DNA of 64,000 bases from Combretum micranthum (taxonomy: Eukaryota > Streptophyta > Magnoliopsida > Myrtales > Combretaceae): contig JAMXBD010001435.1 in the NCBI GenBank assembly GCA_024138025.1, positions 62,001 through 126,000 of the forward strand, given 5' to 3'. How positions within the stretch are numbered: the stretch's first letter is position 1; each line of letters starts with the position of its first letter. Below are positions 37,057 through 50,345 of this stretch, piece after piece. The position numbers and the translations under genes are program-made. The notes below the pieces were generated by a model that was not told where the DNA came from, searched no databases, and saw only the letters and a program-made list of their open reading frames with translations.

Positions 37057-39183
37057 CTTATGTTTAGGGTTGTAAGTGAGTCGAGACAACTCAAGTTATT
37101 TGGTTTGGACTCGATGATAACTCGAATTTTACTCGGGTGTAATCGAGTTGTGCTTATTTGAGTTTTTATATTTTTTTTTAAAAAAAAATTATAAACTTTG
37201 TGTTTTTCATTTTTAAAGTCTTTTCATATTTTACTTTTTTTTTTTTTTTCATATTCAATGGTCCATGTTTATTATATTTAAGAACAAGCCAACTAAAGAC
37301 CATATTTTACTCCTGAATTCCAACTTTTTTTGTTATTTAATTTTTATAAGAACAATTGCCTAATTGAGTTGAGCTCACTTATCAAATGTCATGCCTGAAT
37401 TAGGGTCTAGACATGTCCAGTCGCCATGTATAATACTTGGGCATTATATGCTCAGACAAACCTAAAATACTTATTTATCGTGAACATTTACTAACCATGT
37501 TTAGATTTTGAAAATCGTATAATGAGATTCTAGAAACAATTGGATTTAGCAGCAATAAAACATATATTACAAAAATATTTCATTTTCTACTCTCATGAGT
37601 AGATCAATCTTACCATTAGGTATCTCATCATAATACCTAATCATGATGGTAAACAAAGCAGTTAAAAGATTATATACAAATGTGGGCTCCACAATATGAC
37701 CATAAGAGAAATACAAGTTTGAAAGATAACTCTAGACTTTACACAAAATAAAATAAATCCAGTAATCCTAACTCACTTCACTGATTAGCAAATTCTTTTT
37801 GAGATATCCTAAACATGTTTTTGTCATCATTATCCAATCAATACCTAGAAGAAAGAAAAGAATGAGCCTAAGCCTAGTACAACAAAAACATAAACACAAT
37901 AGAATGGGCGCACATGCTTAATCTAATGCAATGCAACAACCAATAGGTTATATATTAAAATTAAAGTGTAATAAAACAACAATGGAATACTCATACTTCA
38001 ACAACACACCACCAGGAATGTGTCCTAAGTAGCAGTAACTACTTAGTGGGTTGATATAAATGGCTCAAATACTTATATCTCTTCTAATACCATCTAAAAC
38101 AATAGCATCATGTAGGGTTTACAGCTGTTACACATCTTTACTTATCTTAATCCATAATATCATTTAGATCAATCGGCCCCATAAACGTAAACTAAAAGTA
38201 TATTACTTCTCACTAAGCATAAGTAAATGTTGTCCTAATACAGTTTCCCCCATCAGCTATTCACTGAGCTACCTATGAATTATCTTTTTTAAATGATAAA
38301 GGTTAGCCTAAATACTTGCCACACCTATGATTTATCGTATAAACAATAAAGGATGGCTTAAGTGTCTAACTACCATGTAAACATCGTCCAACAAGGTTAT
38401 CACTCCTTGGATCAGATTAAACGACCATGTACAAGCATTAATCAATTATTAATAGCCATCTTTAAATATTAATTGATTTAGGATGTCTATCTTAACACAC
38501 AACACACAAGTTACTACATACCTTATTCCACATCTACAATAAAAAATATATATATATATATATGAGGATAGATCGGCTATCCATATATTTGTTTAAGAAA
38601 TTAATTCATATAAGCATTTAAATTAATTAACTTACCTGAAATACTCATTTTCTAGAAATATACATTTGAAACAATATACTCCATTTATTATTCATGGTTT
38701 AGTTTAACATATTAATCTAAGCCAATTATAAATTATTATCACCTTATGAGATTTCACTAATTAGATCAATTACATACAAATTATCTAACTTTAAAGAATT
38801 ACTAAGCTCATATTACTTAATATGTCTTTATTAACTTAATTTAGCTAAGTTGGATAGACTTAATCATCTAATTCAATTACTAAGTCTTATTCAATTATTC
38901 CATTAAGACATTATCATGTATCCAATAGGATATTAATTAATCTGAGTATACCTATTTTAGATCTTTATAAATCAAGTTCATTTTAATTTAATAAAGTCTA
39001 TTAAATCAAGTTGAACTTAAATATATTAACTAAGTTAATTTTATATTTATAATTTTATTAATTTAATCTTATTTACTAATTAGCTATCTAAATTCACAAA
39101 TACAAATATTAACACTTATAATTAATGCTATATACAAACATACACACATTTAATAACATAATATATCACATTCACATGCTTAT

Positions 39184-42100
39184 TGAAACACCCCAAAGCT
39201 TCATTTATCTAAGTTAGAAATAGTCTGATTGAATAGTATAAGAGGTAGTTATTTTTAAATTAGAATTAGAATTTAATCTAGAAATTTAACATAGATAGTT
39301 TAGTTAAATCAAGTAAAGTAAATTATAGGATACAAATAAATAATTTGACATAATCAATTAGTAAATAGATTATATTGAAGTTTGAGATTTCAAATATTCC
39401 TTCAAATTTTCTAATTTTTTTTATCTATCTATCTCAATAAATTGAATTTCATAATCCCTTCCAATTTTTCAATTAGAACACCTTTTCTTCAATTTCAATC
39501 TCCTAAGCCCTTAGTTATGTAATTAAATATTTAGTAAACTCCTAAACCCTTGAACTTGAGTTTAACTTTCAGTTTCTAAAATCCTTATAATTTTTTAAAT
39601 CAATTGCTTGTTTAAAAATTTTAGTTGTTAAGCCAAACTCAAACTAAATATCAATTTTCTACAAATTGAATCCCTAAACTAAAATTTTTAATTTAAGATA
39701 CTAATTTCTATTATAAGGTTTCTCAAATTATTTTCTAATTATTTTCAGTACTTAAGATTATTATCTTAAAGGTTTAAACCCAAGACCCCTACCCAAAAAA
39801 TATCTTTAATCCTTATCCTTTTTCCTTTTCCCTAGTTGCCTTTTTTTTCATTTTTTCCTTTTTCCTTTCATTTCTTTCTTTCTCTTCCTTTGTTCTTCTC
39901 TTTTTCTCTTCTTCTCTCAAAAAATAACCCCAAATTCTCAATTTCAAAAAGATCATAGGAGAAATAGAAACTGAAAAACAAGATAGATAATGGAAAATAT
40001 GCATGAAGAAGCTTCATCAACTAAGAAAGAGGAGGAGTAGTGAAGATCAAGATAGTTGAGTTAGCTAAACATGTAATTCTAGATGTTTTCTTTGTTTTGA
40101 TTGTTATATAGGCATATATATGATGTCTTAGAGCAAGATATATATAGGGTTTAAGATAAAACTTGTAAACTTGTAACATATGAACTTATGTATCAAAAGT
40201 TTAGAGTTCATGCATCTTAGAACTATGAGTTTAATGATGAAATATGAAGTAGTAATATGTATATAGATGCTGTAAGTTATGGTTATAACTTGTATGTTGA
40301 TTATAAATGTTGTGTATTGAGTTTGTGATGTAAAACAAGTAAGTTAAAATTAATATGTGTTGTTTTTTAGAAAGAACATGAGGGAAAGATGGGGTGCCCT
40401 AATCAGTCTTGTACCTTATTATTGCTTAAAACATATGGATTTCAACCCACTCGAGAAGAAGCACGATTGGAATATGACTTGCCTTATCCAACCGTGCTTC
40501 TCTATATTTTATTCATTAAACACAACTCTAGAACAACACAACTTTCTCTATCCCATCATGTTTTTCTCTAATCCTTCAGTGCTTAATTTGCCAAGCGAAA
40601 CATGGGACAAACACGACTAGCTCTATCACAGTGCTTCTCTTTGAGTTCCAGCCCAATGAAAAGTATTAGTTATGCTTCTCACATGCTGGAACATGAGGGG
40701 GAACATGACTAAACCGTCCGCCCATGTTCTTCATAAACTAAAATGAAATAAAAATTTATATAGTGTAAATATATACATGTAAATACTAAATTGAATATTT
40801 ACATAATGTTTTACTAACAATTTAATTAATGAATGATTTGGTTTGGATTTAGTATGCTAAAATGAGCTAGACCAATAAGATTCTATAGGGTATATGGGTT
40901 TATTTTAGTGTAATAATTTAATATGACTTAATAACTAGATTAAATGATTAATTCTATACAACTTAACTAAGATTAAGTTATTTTTATGTTAAATGTAACT
41001 TGAAATATAACAGGCTTAACAACTAATTAGATTAAACATAGTTTTTAAGTATAAAATGAACTTAGTTATTGAATCTAAGTTCAACTTGACTTAATGGACC
41101 TTAATGAGTTAAAATGAATTAGATTGACTGAGTCTAATCAACTTAGCTAAGTTAAATAATAGAGAAATCATTTGTATTTGGCTTAAATTAATATGTTAGG
41201 CTAAACCATGATTAGTAAATGGAGTACGTTGTTTCACATGTTTGATTGTTAGAAAAATGAATATTTTCTATAGGTAATAATATTTTTATAGTAAATTTTT
41301 ATAATCAAAAGAAAAGAAATAATTTGACAAATAATGAAGAACTGTCTATATCTTAGTGTGACAACTTTTACAGTTATGGCGGGGTTTTTTCTTAGTATCT
41401 GATCAAGTACTTTTTTTAAAATAAGTTTAAAGTAAGTTAATAATTAATTTAGATACTTATGACATTATTTCATGAATAGATACTTGTTTTTTATGGCCTA
41501 TCTTCTGTTTGCTGAAGGCACCAACATTACAACAGGTATGCAGTAACTTGTTTGTTGACTGTTAGGATATGTATTCTAATGAACTAATACTTAAAGATGG
41601 CTTAATTAATTAGTGTTGTTTGTCCTTGTGTCATTAAATCCGATCCAAAGAGCGATAACCTTGGTTGGTGATGCTGGTACGATAGTTAGATACTTAGGCC
41701 ACCCTCTTGTTATGACGCAATGACAATTTATAAGTGTCTCAACAGGTAACTATTAAGGCAAACAATATCGATATAATGTTTGCTTAAGCTTAGAAGGAAC
41801 TAGTATGATTTAGGTCACATTTATGGATCGATCGAACTAATTAAATGATATTGTCAACTAAGATAAGTAGAGATGTGTAACAACTATGAACCTTAGAGGA
41901 TGATATATTCTTTTTTGGGTAAATCATATAGAAGATATAAGTATCTGGGTTACTTATATCAATTGCCAGAGTAGTTATTGTTACTCAGGACCCCAGATTC
42001 ATAGTAGCGTATTATCAAAGTGTGAGTACTCTTGTGTTGGTTTGTTTCACTTAAATTAAAGATATAAACTAATTGATATTGCATTGCATTAGATTAAGCT

Positions 42101-42697
42101 TGTGTGTCTCGTGTGTGCTTGTGTTGTTGTAGTACTGGGCTTTTGGCTCATTATTTTTTCTTTCTAGGTGATGATTTAGATGATGATGATTGTTTGGGTA
42201 TGGGACAAATCTGAAGAAGTTTTATATTGAGTGAAGCGAATTAAGGTCATTGGATTTGTTTTAACTTGCTTTTTATTCTGTATGAGAACTAGATTTATGT
42301 CTTTTGAACTTGTATTTTTTTAAGGGCCAGATTTTGGAGCTTGTGTTTTATAATTCAATCTTTAAAGCTTTGTTTACTATTATGAATGGGTTTTAATTGT
42401 TGAGATCTCGATGGTATGATGTTTTTATAAAGGTTACGCTACTTAGGAGTGTAGCTTTTGGTTTTGTTTAAGAAAGTTGGTTTACTCGTGAGAGAATAAT
42501 ATAAAATATTTTTGTAAAGTTTATTTTATCGCTACTAATTCCAACTATTTGCAGAATTTAACTAAATGATTTCAAAACTTAAAATTTGATATAAAATGTT
42601 TGACATAAACAGTTTCTTTTAGGCTAACTTATGCGTATAATGCTTAAGTGTTATACTTGGAAACTAGTCACACCTAGACCCTGCTTGGGGCATGAAA
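39184..42697 (+). repeat. 5' LTR (3514 bp)
   Basis: Homologous end to end with 44658-49879. Landmarks include a pyrimidine-rich tract (39820-39920), a hairpin cluster (40380-40700) and the GGTGATGATTTAGATGATGATGATT segment near 42168. All open frames inside, for example 40357-40620, are non-coding LTR sequence. Confidence 0.85.
40458..40500. repeat. Hairpin in 5' LTR
   Basis: GAAGCACGATTGG (40458-40470) and CCAACCGTGCTTC (40488-40500) pair at 12 of 13 positions around a 17-base loop. The 3' LTR copy near 45931-45973 is partly decayed. Confidence 0.75.
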
Positions 42698-42705
42698 TTT
42701 TAAAA

Positions 42706-42717
42706 TGGTATATAGAG
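42706..42717 (+). promoter_or_regulatory. Primer-binding site, initiator tRNA-Met type
   Basis: TGGTATATAGAG resembles TGGTATCAGAGC, the complement of the plant initiator tRNA-Met 3' end, with a C-to-AT change. It sits nine bases after the 5' LTR. Confidence 0.65.
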
Positions 42718-44071
42718 AAAATATTTATCTCTAACATTTGCTAAAACATAATGAATTAGGATGCATTCTAGAATCAGTGAGTTGAGTGTAGGGGAAAAAC
42801 TTGGTATTCAACTCGTGTTTGTTTTTGTATCATGTTGTTGATAGATCATTAATTCAAAATATAATAAAACTAATTAATCACACTAAATTAATCAATTAGA
42901 CTTAAATTTAATTTTGTTGATATATGAAATAGAATTAACTGAAGCAATGTATGATTTGTTGTGTATGCTATATTATTTGATTTTGTAATTTTTACATGTT
43001 ATATAATTTATGTTATATTTTTGCTTAGTGATATGTGTATATATATTTTCTTGTAAAATGTTTTGCTTGTGATATGCATGTAAGTTTTGTTTATGTTGTT
43101 GTTTGAAATTAGATTTATTTAAGATAATTGTATGATTTTGTATTTGTTTTATATATGTTTGTCTTGGCATGTATTTTGTCTTGTGATATGAATGTGGGTA
43201 GCTAGTTTTAATGTTTTTTTGAAAATAAACTTTATTCAAATTTGGCTAAATGTAAGTAAACATAAATAATTTAGACAAAAATTTGGAAATTGCCACCTAA
43301 ATCCTTCAAAATTGGAAATAGAATTTAAGTGATTGTGTGAAATGCACGAATGTGTTTGCTTTTGTTAAAATGGTATATTTTAATAGGAATATCTCCCTAA
43401 TCTATATTTGTTCGTTTGTTGACGAAAATAAAGAAACTCAAATGAAACGAAAACTCAAATTTTCAAATTTGACTTTGACATCTCAAAGTTTATACATGAC
43501 CAATGTACGTCCTCAAAATCTAATGAATTGTTAACATAGAATTTCTAAACTACTTATCTAGATCTAATTAAAAAATTTCCTAAAAATAGGAAGATAAGTT
43601 ATTAATAATAACATAGTGACTAAATAGGAATTCTAAATCAACTATCTAAATCAAATTCAAAATTTCACCAAATTCAAAAGACAAAATGTTATAGTAACGT
43701 AATAAAAAAATAAAATAAGTGAAAAATATCTTAAGGTATCACAAGTATGAGAACTTACAAATAATTGTCAAAATGAAATTTCAATGGTAAGCATGTATAA
43801 AATTTGAAAATTTATTGTGAAACAAAGATATGAAATTTGACATACCTATATATATATATATATATATAATTTTTTAAGATAAAAGTACTAATAAAAAGTT
43901 ACAAAACATGATACCTCTGATAATTAAAAGAATATGAGCAATGTATATTTTATACACACATTCTCATATATATGTAGATAAGGATGAAACAGCGAATTTA
44001 CGACCTTCATTTATTGAGTTGTTGTGGCTTATCAGTTAGTGTTATGTCTTCGTGAGTCTTTTAAAGTTAAA

Positions 44072-44106
44072 GAGTCGAGTCGAGTCGAGTCAAGTCAAGT
44101 CAAGTC
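44072..44106. repeat. Pentanucleotide tandem repeat (GAGTC)4(AAGTC)3
   Basis: Seven head-to-tail 5-mers, four GAGTC then three AAGTC. Too short and without spacers, so not a CRISPR-like array. Confidence 0.9.
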
Positions 44107-44645
44107 GTTAGCTGCCTGTCGTCTTTATCGAGTCTGAGTCCTATCAAGTTAAGTAAGTGGAAGGTTGAAATCGCTAAACCAGTTCCTTCTATTTTATATA
44201 TGCTATATTACATGAAATATTAGTTGTGTAAAGTTGAAGAAACATCTAAAACTTCTAAATTGTGAAATTAAGAAACAAGTGATGAATAATAAATGTTTAT
44301 AAAGACAAAGTCCTAAACCCAAATAATACTAAATCTCATTGTTTCCTAAAAATGAAAATGATAAGAAACATTATATATATGTGATAAAATGGTAAAATAG
44401 AAAAACAATGTAATCATATGTGCTACAAATAAACTTGACTAATATAAATGTTCAACAAAAGTACGAAATTTTTTTGGAAATGAAATTAACAAAACTTGAA
44501 TGAAAAATAATCATAATAGCATAGCAAAAGCTAATAGAAGAATAAATCTTAAAATAATTAAAACTTTTGAATGATAAAGTTAAAGTAAATATGAAATGTC
44601 TTATACCAATAGATGGTTAATTGAATTTCAAGGACAAAATTCTTT

Positions 44646-44657
44646 AAGAGGAAAGAA
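44646..44657 (+). promoter_or_regulatory. Polypurine tract of the LTR retrotransposon
   Basis: AAGAGGAAAGAA, all purine, ending exactly at the 3' LTR TG. The preceding CAAAATTCTTT context is typical of plant gypsy elements. Confidence 0.75.
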
Positions 44658-45849
44658 TGAAATACTCTAAACCTTTGCCTATTTAAGTTAGAAATAGTTT
44701 AATCGGTGGTTAATTTTGAATTAAAATTAGAATTCAATTTAGTAATTTAACTTATATAGTTTAGTTAAATCAAGTAAAGTAAATTATATGATATAATTAC
44801 ATAATTTGGCATAATCAAATAATATATAGATTAAATTGAAATTTGAGATTCCAAATATCCCTTTCAAATTGTCTAATTGTTTTATCTATCTAGTTCAACA
44901 AACCGAATTTCATAATCTACTCTAATTCTTTAATTAGAACCTCTTTTCTTCAATTTCAATACCTTGAACCCTTAGATATGTAATGAAATATTTAGTAAAC
45001 TACTAAACCACTTAAACTCGTGTTTAACTTTCATTTTCTAAAATCCCTATAATTTTTTAAATCAACTGCTTGTTTAAAAATGCCAATTCTTAAGCAAAAC
45101 TCAAACTAAATATCAATTTTCTATAAATTGAATCCCTAAACTAAAATCTTAATTCAAGATACTAATTTCTAGTATAAAGTTTCTCAATTTATTTTCTAAT
45201 TATTTTTAGTACTTAAGATTATTATCTCAAAGGTTTAAACCTCAAACCTCTACCTAAAAAATATCTTTAATCCTCATCCTTTTTCCTTTTCCCCTGCTGC
45301 CTTCTTTTCATTTTTTCCTTTTTCCTTTTCGTTTCTTACTTTCTCTTCCTTTCTTCTTCTCTCTCTCTTCATCTCTCAAAAATAACCCCCAAATCTCAAT
45401 TTCAAAAAGATCATAGGAGGAATAGAAGATGAAAAATAAGATAAATGATGGAAAATATGCATGAAGAAGCCTCATCAACTAAGAAGGACGAGGAGTAGTG
45501 AAGATCAAGTTAGTTAAGTTAGCCAAACATGTGAGTCTAGATGTTTTCTTTGTTTTGATTGTTATATATGCATGTATATGATGTCTTAGAGCTAGATATA
45601 TGTAGGGTTTAAGATAAACCTTGTCAACTTATAATATATGAACTTGTATATCAAACTTAAGTGAGTTCATGCATATTAAATCCAGGAGTTTAATGATGAA
45701 ATATGAAGCACTATATATATATATATATATAGATATTGTATGTTCTAGTTATAACTTATATGTTGATTATAAGATGTTGTGTGTTGAGTTTGTGATGTAA
45801 AACAAGTAGATAAATAGGTCAAAATTAACATGCTTTATTTTTGTGAAAG

Positions 45850-46230
45850 AACATGAGGGGAACATGGGGTGTCCTAATCAGTCATGTACCTTGCTATTGC
45901 TTAAAACATATGATTTTAACCTACTTGAGAAGAAGCATGACTGACACACGACTTGCCATATTCAACCGTGCTTCTCTTTGTTTTATTCATTAAACATAAC
46001 TCTAGAGCAGTATAGCTAGAATACGACTTTCCTTATCCCATCGTGTGTCTCTCTAATCCTTGAGCGCTTAACTGTCAAGTGAAACATGGAAGGAACACGA
46101 CTAGCCTCATCTCGTCGTGCTTCCTTCTGAGTTTAAACCAAAGAACAAAACATGATGGGAACACAATTGAATGTATTAGTTGTGCTTCTCATATGCTAGA
46201 ACACGAAAGGGAGCACAACTAAACCTATTC
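45850..46230. repeat. Hairpin cluster in 3' LTR
   Basis: AAGGAACACGAC (46090-46101) pairs with GTCGTGCTTCCTT (46114-46126), with one bulged base and a 12-base loop. GAACACAA (46159-46166) pairs with TTGTGCTTC (46180-46188). A decayed GAAGCATGAC / CCGTGCTTC pair (45932-45973) and an ATACGAC / ATCGTGTG pair (46020-46050) precede them. Units recur about every 50-110 bp. Confidence 0.65.
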
Positions 46231-46644
46231 GCCCATTTTCTTCATAAAATAAAATAATAAAATGATAAAAATTTATATAGTGTAAATATATACATGTAAA
46301 TACCAAATCGAGTATTTACATAAGGTTTTACTAAAAAGTTAATTAATCAATGATTTGGTTTGGATTTAGTATGCTAAAATGAACCATACTAATAAGATTG
46401 TATAGAGTATATGGGTTTTTCTTAGTGTAATAATTGAATATGACTTAATTACTATGTTAAATGATTAATTCTATTCTACTTAACTAAGATTAAGTTATGT
46501 TTATATTAAATGTAATTTGAAATATAATAGGCTTAACAACTAATTATATTAAACATAGTTTTTAAGTATAAAATGAACTTAGTTAATGAATCTAAGTTTA
46601 ACTTGACTTAATAAACCTTAATGTGTTAGAATGAATTAGATTGA

Positions 46645-48288
46645 TAATCACTTAATTAAAGCTACTGAGCCTTAATAATTTATAAATCTATATTTTATTC
46701 TCTACTCGATTAAATAGGCAAGTATACCTATCATTTTCTAGTACAGATAACTATAAGGTCGTCTCCATTGGGAATAGATTCAACCACTAATACTAATTAT
46801 TCTTCCTATTAACTAGTAGATCAAATGAATCAACTAAGTAAATTAAACTAACAATTAGCAACTAAAACTATACTAATTCTAGAATTACAACAAGATAACA
46901 CAACTAACAAAATTATAACACATATAATATCACATTATACAACAAGTCTTCTCCATCATATTAACTTGATTTAATAACAATTCATCCTATTGATTACTTA
47001 TCTATTGCAATTCTTAATTCATGGCCATTCTTTTTAGAACCATCCAATTCTAGTCCTGGTTGCATCTACTAAAATCTCGCTAAGCGAATGGAAAAATTAG
47101 AATTGCCTTAAGCTTCCTTTGCTATTCTTAAATTCCTTAAAACATGTAGTAAACTTCCTAATAATATCTCTATTAACATAAGTAGTTTGACCTAGTGACT
47201 TAGATCTATTTGATAAAAGTTTCTCAACATGTTCCATCAAGATCTGATGTAAAATCATGTCGTGCACTACATTCTCCTAACTTTTTATGAAGATCTATCA
47301 CTAGAGATTCGTAATTAATAAGAAAACTAGCAATTACATGCACATTTCATGTTAATATGACTTTGTAGAACCCTAATTACTACTCACTCATGATGGAAAA
47401 CAAACAAAAACACATGAAAGACATAATTTTAATAGAATAACACTACAAAATGAGAAAACGAAGAAAACCCCTTTTCAATTACACGATGATGAAGTCTGAT
47501 GATACAAATTCTACAATAAGTCATCTCTCTTGAGTCTCGAAGATAATTACAACCCATAATTTCCAGAACTCACTTCCCTTTCAGTCTCATAGACACTACC
47601 TATTTTTGTTTTTTTTTTTTCTATGAATGGGTACGATTCCCCAAAAAGAGAATGAATCATCTTCTTTTATTGGGTGTTTTCTATTTTTACTTCCTAGACT
47701 TCAGGTCAAACTATACAACCCTTAGAGATAACTTATATCTCTTGGTCTGAGCTGATGTATCAGTTAAATAAAAGAAAAACAAGACTTTGATACCACAGAT
47801 AATCCATCAAGGGCGACTAGAGCCCCGTAATGTCATATGTTTCTCTTTCACACTCCTGATGATGGGCGATCGAAAGTCTATGGTTCCTTCTTGCTTAAAT
47901 CTCTTTCTCTTCTTTCTTAGTCACGGGCGATATTCAATAGTAAACAAATGAATTTCATTCCCATGCCTCTTATCACGAGCAACCAGAGCCCCATGATTGG
48001 CCTTTTCCATACTTAAATGTCCTATCACAGGCAGCATATAATGGGTGTAATCCTTGCTATGGCTCCAATCCTTCCTATCTTGCTTGTGATAGATCTTGAT
48101 ATCTTGTTGCTTTAGAAATTTTTGAGTTCTTCTTCTTCCTTTTACACCAATGTAAATTGTTATGGGCCAAAGTGACCTAAAATGAAAATATTGCTAATTA
48201 AAGTACCAATTCTTAAATAGAAACATAACAATAAGCCCTAAATTTCACTTAAATAGCTATTAAGATCATGTATAATTCATGCCCATCA
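46645..48288. mobile_element. 1644-bp insertion in the 3' LTR, probable solo LTR
   Basis: The 5' LTR gives the empty site near 41120 (GATTGACTGAG). Here ATTGA is duplicated on both sides (46640-46644 and 48289-48293). The insert starts TAATCACTT, where TA may be a mutated TG, and ends CCCATCA. It has no open frame of note. It contains a GGTCGTCTCCATTGGGAA-type segment near 46758 and repeated GGGCGACTAGAGCCCCGT-like motifs (near 47809 and 47979). Size and 5-bp duplication suit a solo LTR of a different family. Confidence 0.7.
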
Positions 48289-50059
48289 ATTGACTGAGTT
48301 TAATCAACTTGGTTGAGTTAAATAATATATACATAACTTGTATTTGGCTTAAATTAATATGTTAGGCTAAACCATTAATAGTAAAGGAAATGTATTGTTT
48401 CAACTGTTTGTTTACTAGAAAAATGAATATTTTCTATAAGTAATAAGAGGTAATAAAGTTTTATAGTAAATGTTCATAGTCAAAAGAAAAGAAATAATTT
48501 GAAAAACAAATCATGAACTATCCATATCTTATAATAGCAACTTTTGTAGCCATGGCAGGGTTTCTACTTGGTGTCTAATCAAATAGGTTTTTCAAATAAG
48601 TTTAAAGTAAGTTAATGATTAATTTAAATGCTTAAAAGATTATTTCATGAACAGAAACTTGTTTTGCCTTATCTTATCTTCTGTTTGCTCAAGGCACTAG
48701 CATTATAACAGGTACGCAGTAACCTATACATTGATTGTTAGGAATGACATTCTGAATAAACTAAAACTTAAATATGGCTTAATTAATGAGTGTTGCTTGT
48801 CCTTGTGTCATTGAATCCAGTCCGAAGAGAAACATCCTCGCTTGGTGATGCCAGCGTGGTAGTTAGGCACTTAAAGTCCCCTTGTCATGATGCAATGATA
48901 ATTTATAAGTGGCTCGGTAGGTAGCTGATAGGGCCAACAATTTCAACATAACATTTACTTAAACTTAGAAGGATGTAATATGGTTAAGTTCATGTTTATG
49001 AGACCAATTGAACTAAATAATATTATGAACTAAGATAAGTAGAGATAAGTAAGGGCTGTGAACCCTAAAGGACACTATTTTCTTTTTTGAGTATATCATA
49101 TAGAAGATATAAGTATCTGGACTGCTTATATTAACCATTTGAGTAATTGCTACTGCTCATGACCCCAAAGCATCAATGACATATTATTGGAGTGTGATTA
49201 CTTTAGTGTTAATTTGTTTAACTCTAATTAAAATATAAATTGTTTGATGTCGCATTACATTAGATTAAGCTTGTGTGTCATCTCGTGTGTGCATGCGTTG
49301 TTTTAATACTAAGTTTTGGCTCATTGTTTTCTTCTTTCCGGTGATGATTTGGATGATGATGATTACTTCAAGAATGGGACAAGTTTGAAGGAGTTTGATG
49401 TTGAGTGAAGCGGATTAGGATTGCTGGATTAGTTTTAATTTGCTATTATTCTGTATGAGAACTAGAGTTTTGTCTTTTGAACTTGTATTTTTCTTTAAAG
49501 GCTAGATTTTGGAGCCCATGTTTTGTAATTCATTCTTTAAAACTCTGTTTACTATCATGAATAGGTATCCATTATTACGATACCTGATAGTATGATGTTT
49601 TTATAAAGGTTGGGCTATTCAGGAGAGTAGCTTTGGTTTTGTTTAAGAAAATTGATTTAATCATGAGAGTAGAATATAAAATGTTTATGTAAAGTTTATT
49701 TTACGACTACTAAATCTGGTTGTTTCTAAAATTTAATTAAATGATTTCAGAACTTAAAATTTAATAGCAAATGTTTAACATAAGCAGTTTCTTTTAGGTA
49801 TACGGTTAGCCTTGCGTATAATACTTGAGTGTTGTACGTGACGACTGGACATGCCTAGAATTTGTTTTGAGGCGTGACACTTATATACATATCATACATC
49901 AATACTTGTCAATTACATATACATTTATTCGACTAGAAATTTATATATTTATATTTATGTAATAATTTCTACAAATAACAATCTCAACACACACACATAT
50001 ATATATATATATTATTTATTATTTCATTCATTTAATTTTTTTTAAATAGGGAACTAATC

Positions 50060-50345
50060 ACTCCCTTGGTAACCCCCTTTATGAAGGGGATGATGGTCAT
50101 CACACCCTTCATAATGCTCATGATTGCCTTAACTTTACAAAACAATGCTTACAACGTGATTCATCATGCTTGTGATCATCTTAATTTTGAAAAACAAAGC
50201 TTATTATGAGATTCATCATGCTCGTGATTGTCTAATTTTTGTAAAACAGTTTTTCTAACGAGATTGATGATGCTTGTTATGAAATGTGCATCAAAGTGCA
50301 AAAGATGTAGAGATTATCACGGGTTCCGTAATGCCCGTGATCAAT
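50060..50345. repeat. Hairpin cluster in solo LTR (type D)
   Basis: The best unit is ATCACGGG (50316-50323) and CCCGTGAT (50334-50341), a perfect 8-bp stem with a 10-base loop. GTGATTCATCATGCTTGTGATC-like and GATTCATCATGCTCGTGATTG-like units precede it at about 60-bp spacing. Confidence 0.75.

Larger units (their letters stand above)
42698..44657 (+). other. Internal region of the LTR retrotransposon, non-coding
   Basis: No gag, protease, RT or integrase motif is found in any frame. It contains an (AT)n run near 43848-43868 and seven tandem copies of a GAGTC/AAGTC 5-mer (44072-44106). It ends in the polypurine tract. Confidence 0.75.
39184..49879 (+). mobile_element. Non-autonomous LTR retrotransposon with 3.5-kb LTRs
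   Basis: Bounded by an exact 5-bp target duplication CTTAT (39179-39183 and 49880-49884). The 5' LTR is 39184-42697, beginning TGAAACACCCC and ending GGGGCATGAAA. The 3' LTR is 44658-49879, beginning TGAAATACTCT and ending GAGGCGTGACA. A primer-binding-like TGGTATATAGAG sits nine bases past the 5' LTR, and a polypurine tract touches the 3' LTR. The 1.96-kb interior has no gag or pol frame. The LTR family and termini are gypsy-like; this is a LARD-like or internally deleted derivative. Confidence 0.85.
44658..49879 (+). repeat. 3' LTR (3573 bp without its insertion)
   Basis: Aligns with the 5' LTR throughout, except for a 1644-bp insertion plus its 5-bp duplication. Frequent substitutions between the two LTRs show an old insertion. 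Confidence 0.85.

Noticed and set aside
40357..40620. 87-codon frame in the 5' LTR
   Set aside because: The homologous 3' LTR stretch (near 45830-46110) is disrupted; it is the hairpin cluster, not a gene.
44072..44106. CRISPR-like array
   Set aside because: 5-bp head-to-tail repeats without spacers in plant nuclear DNA.
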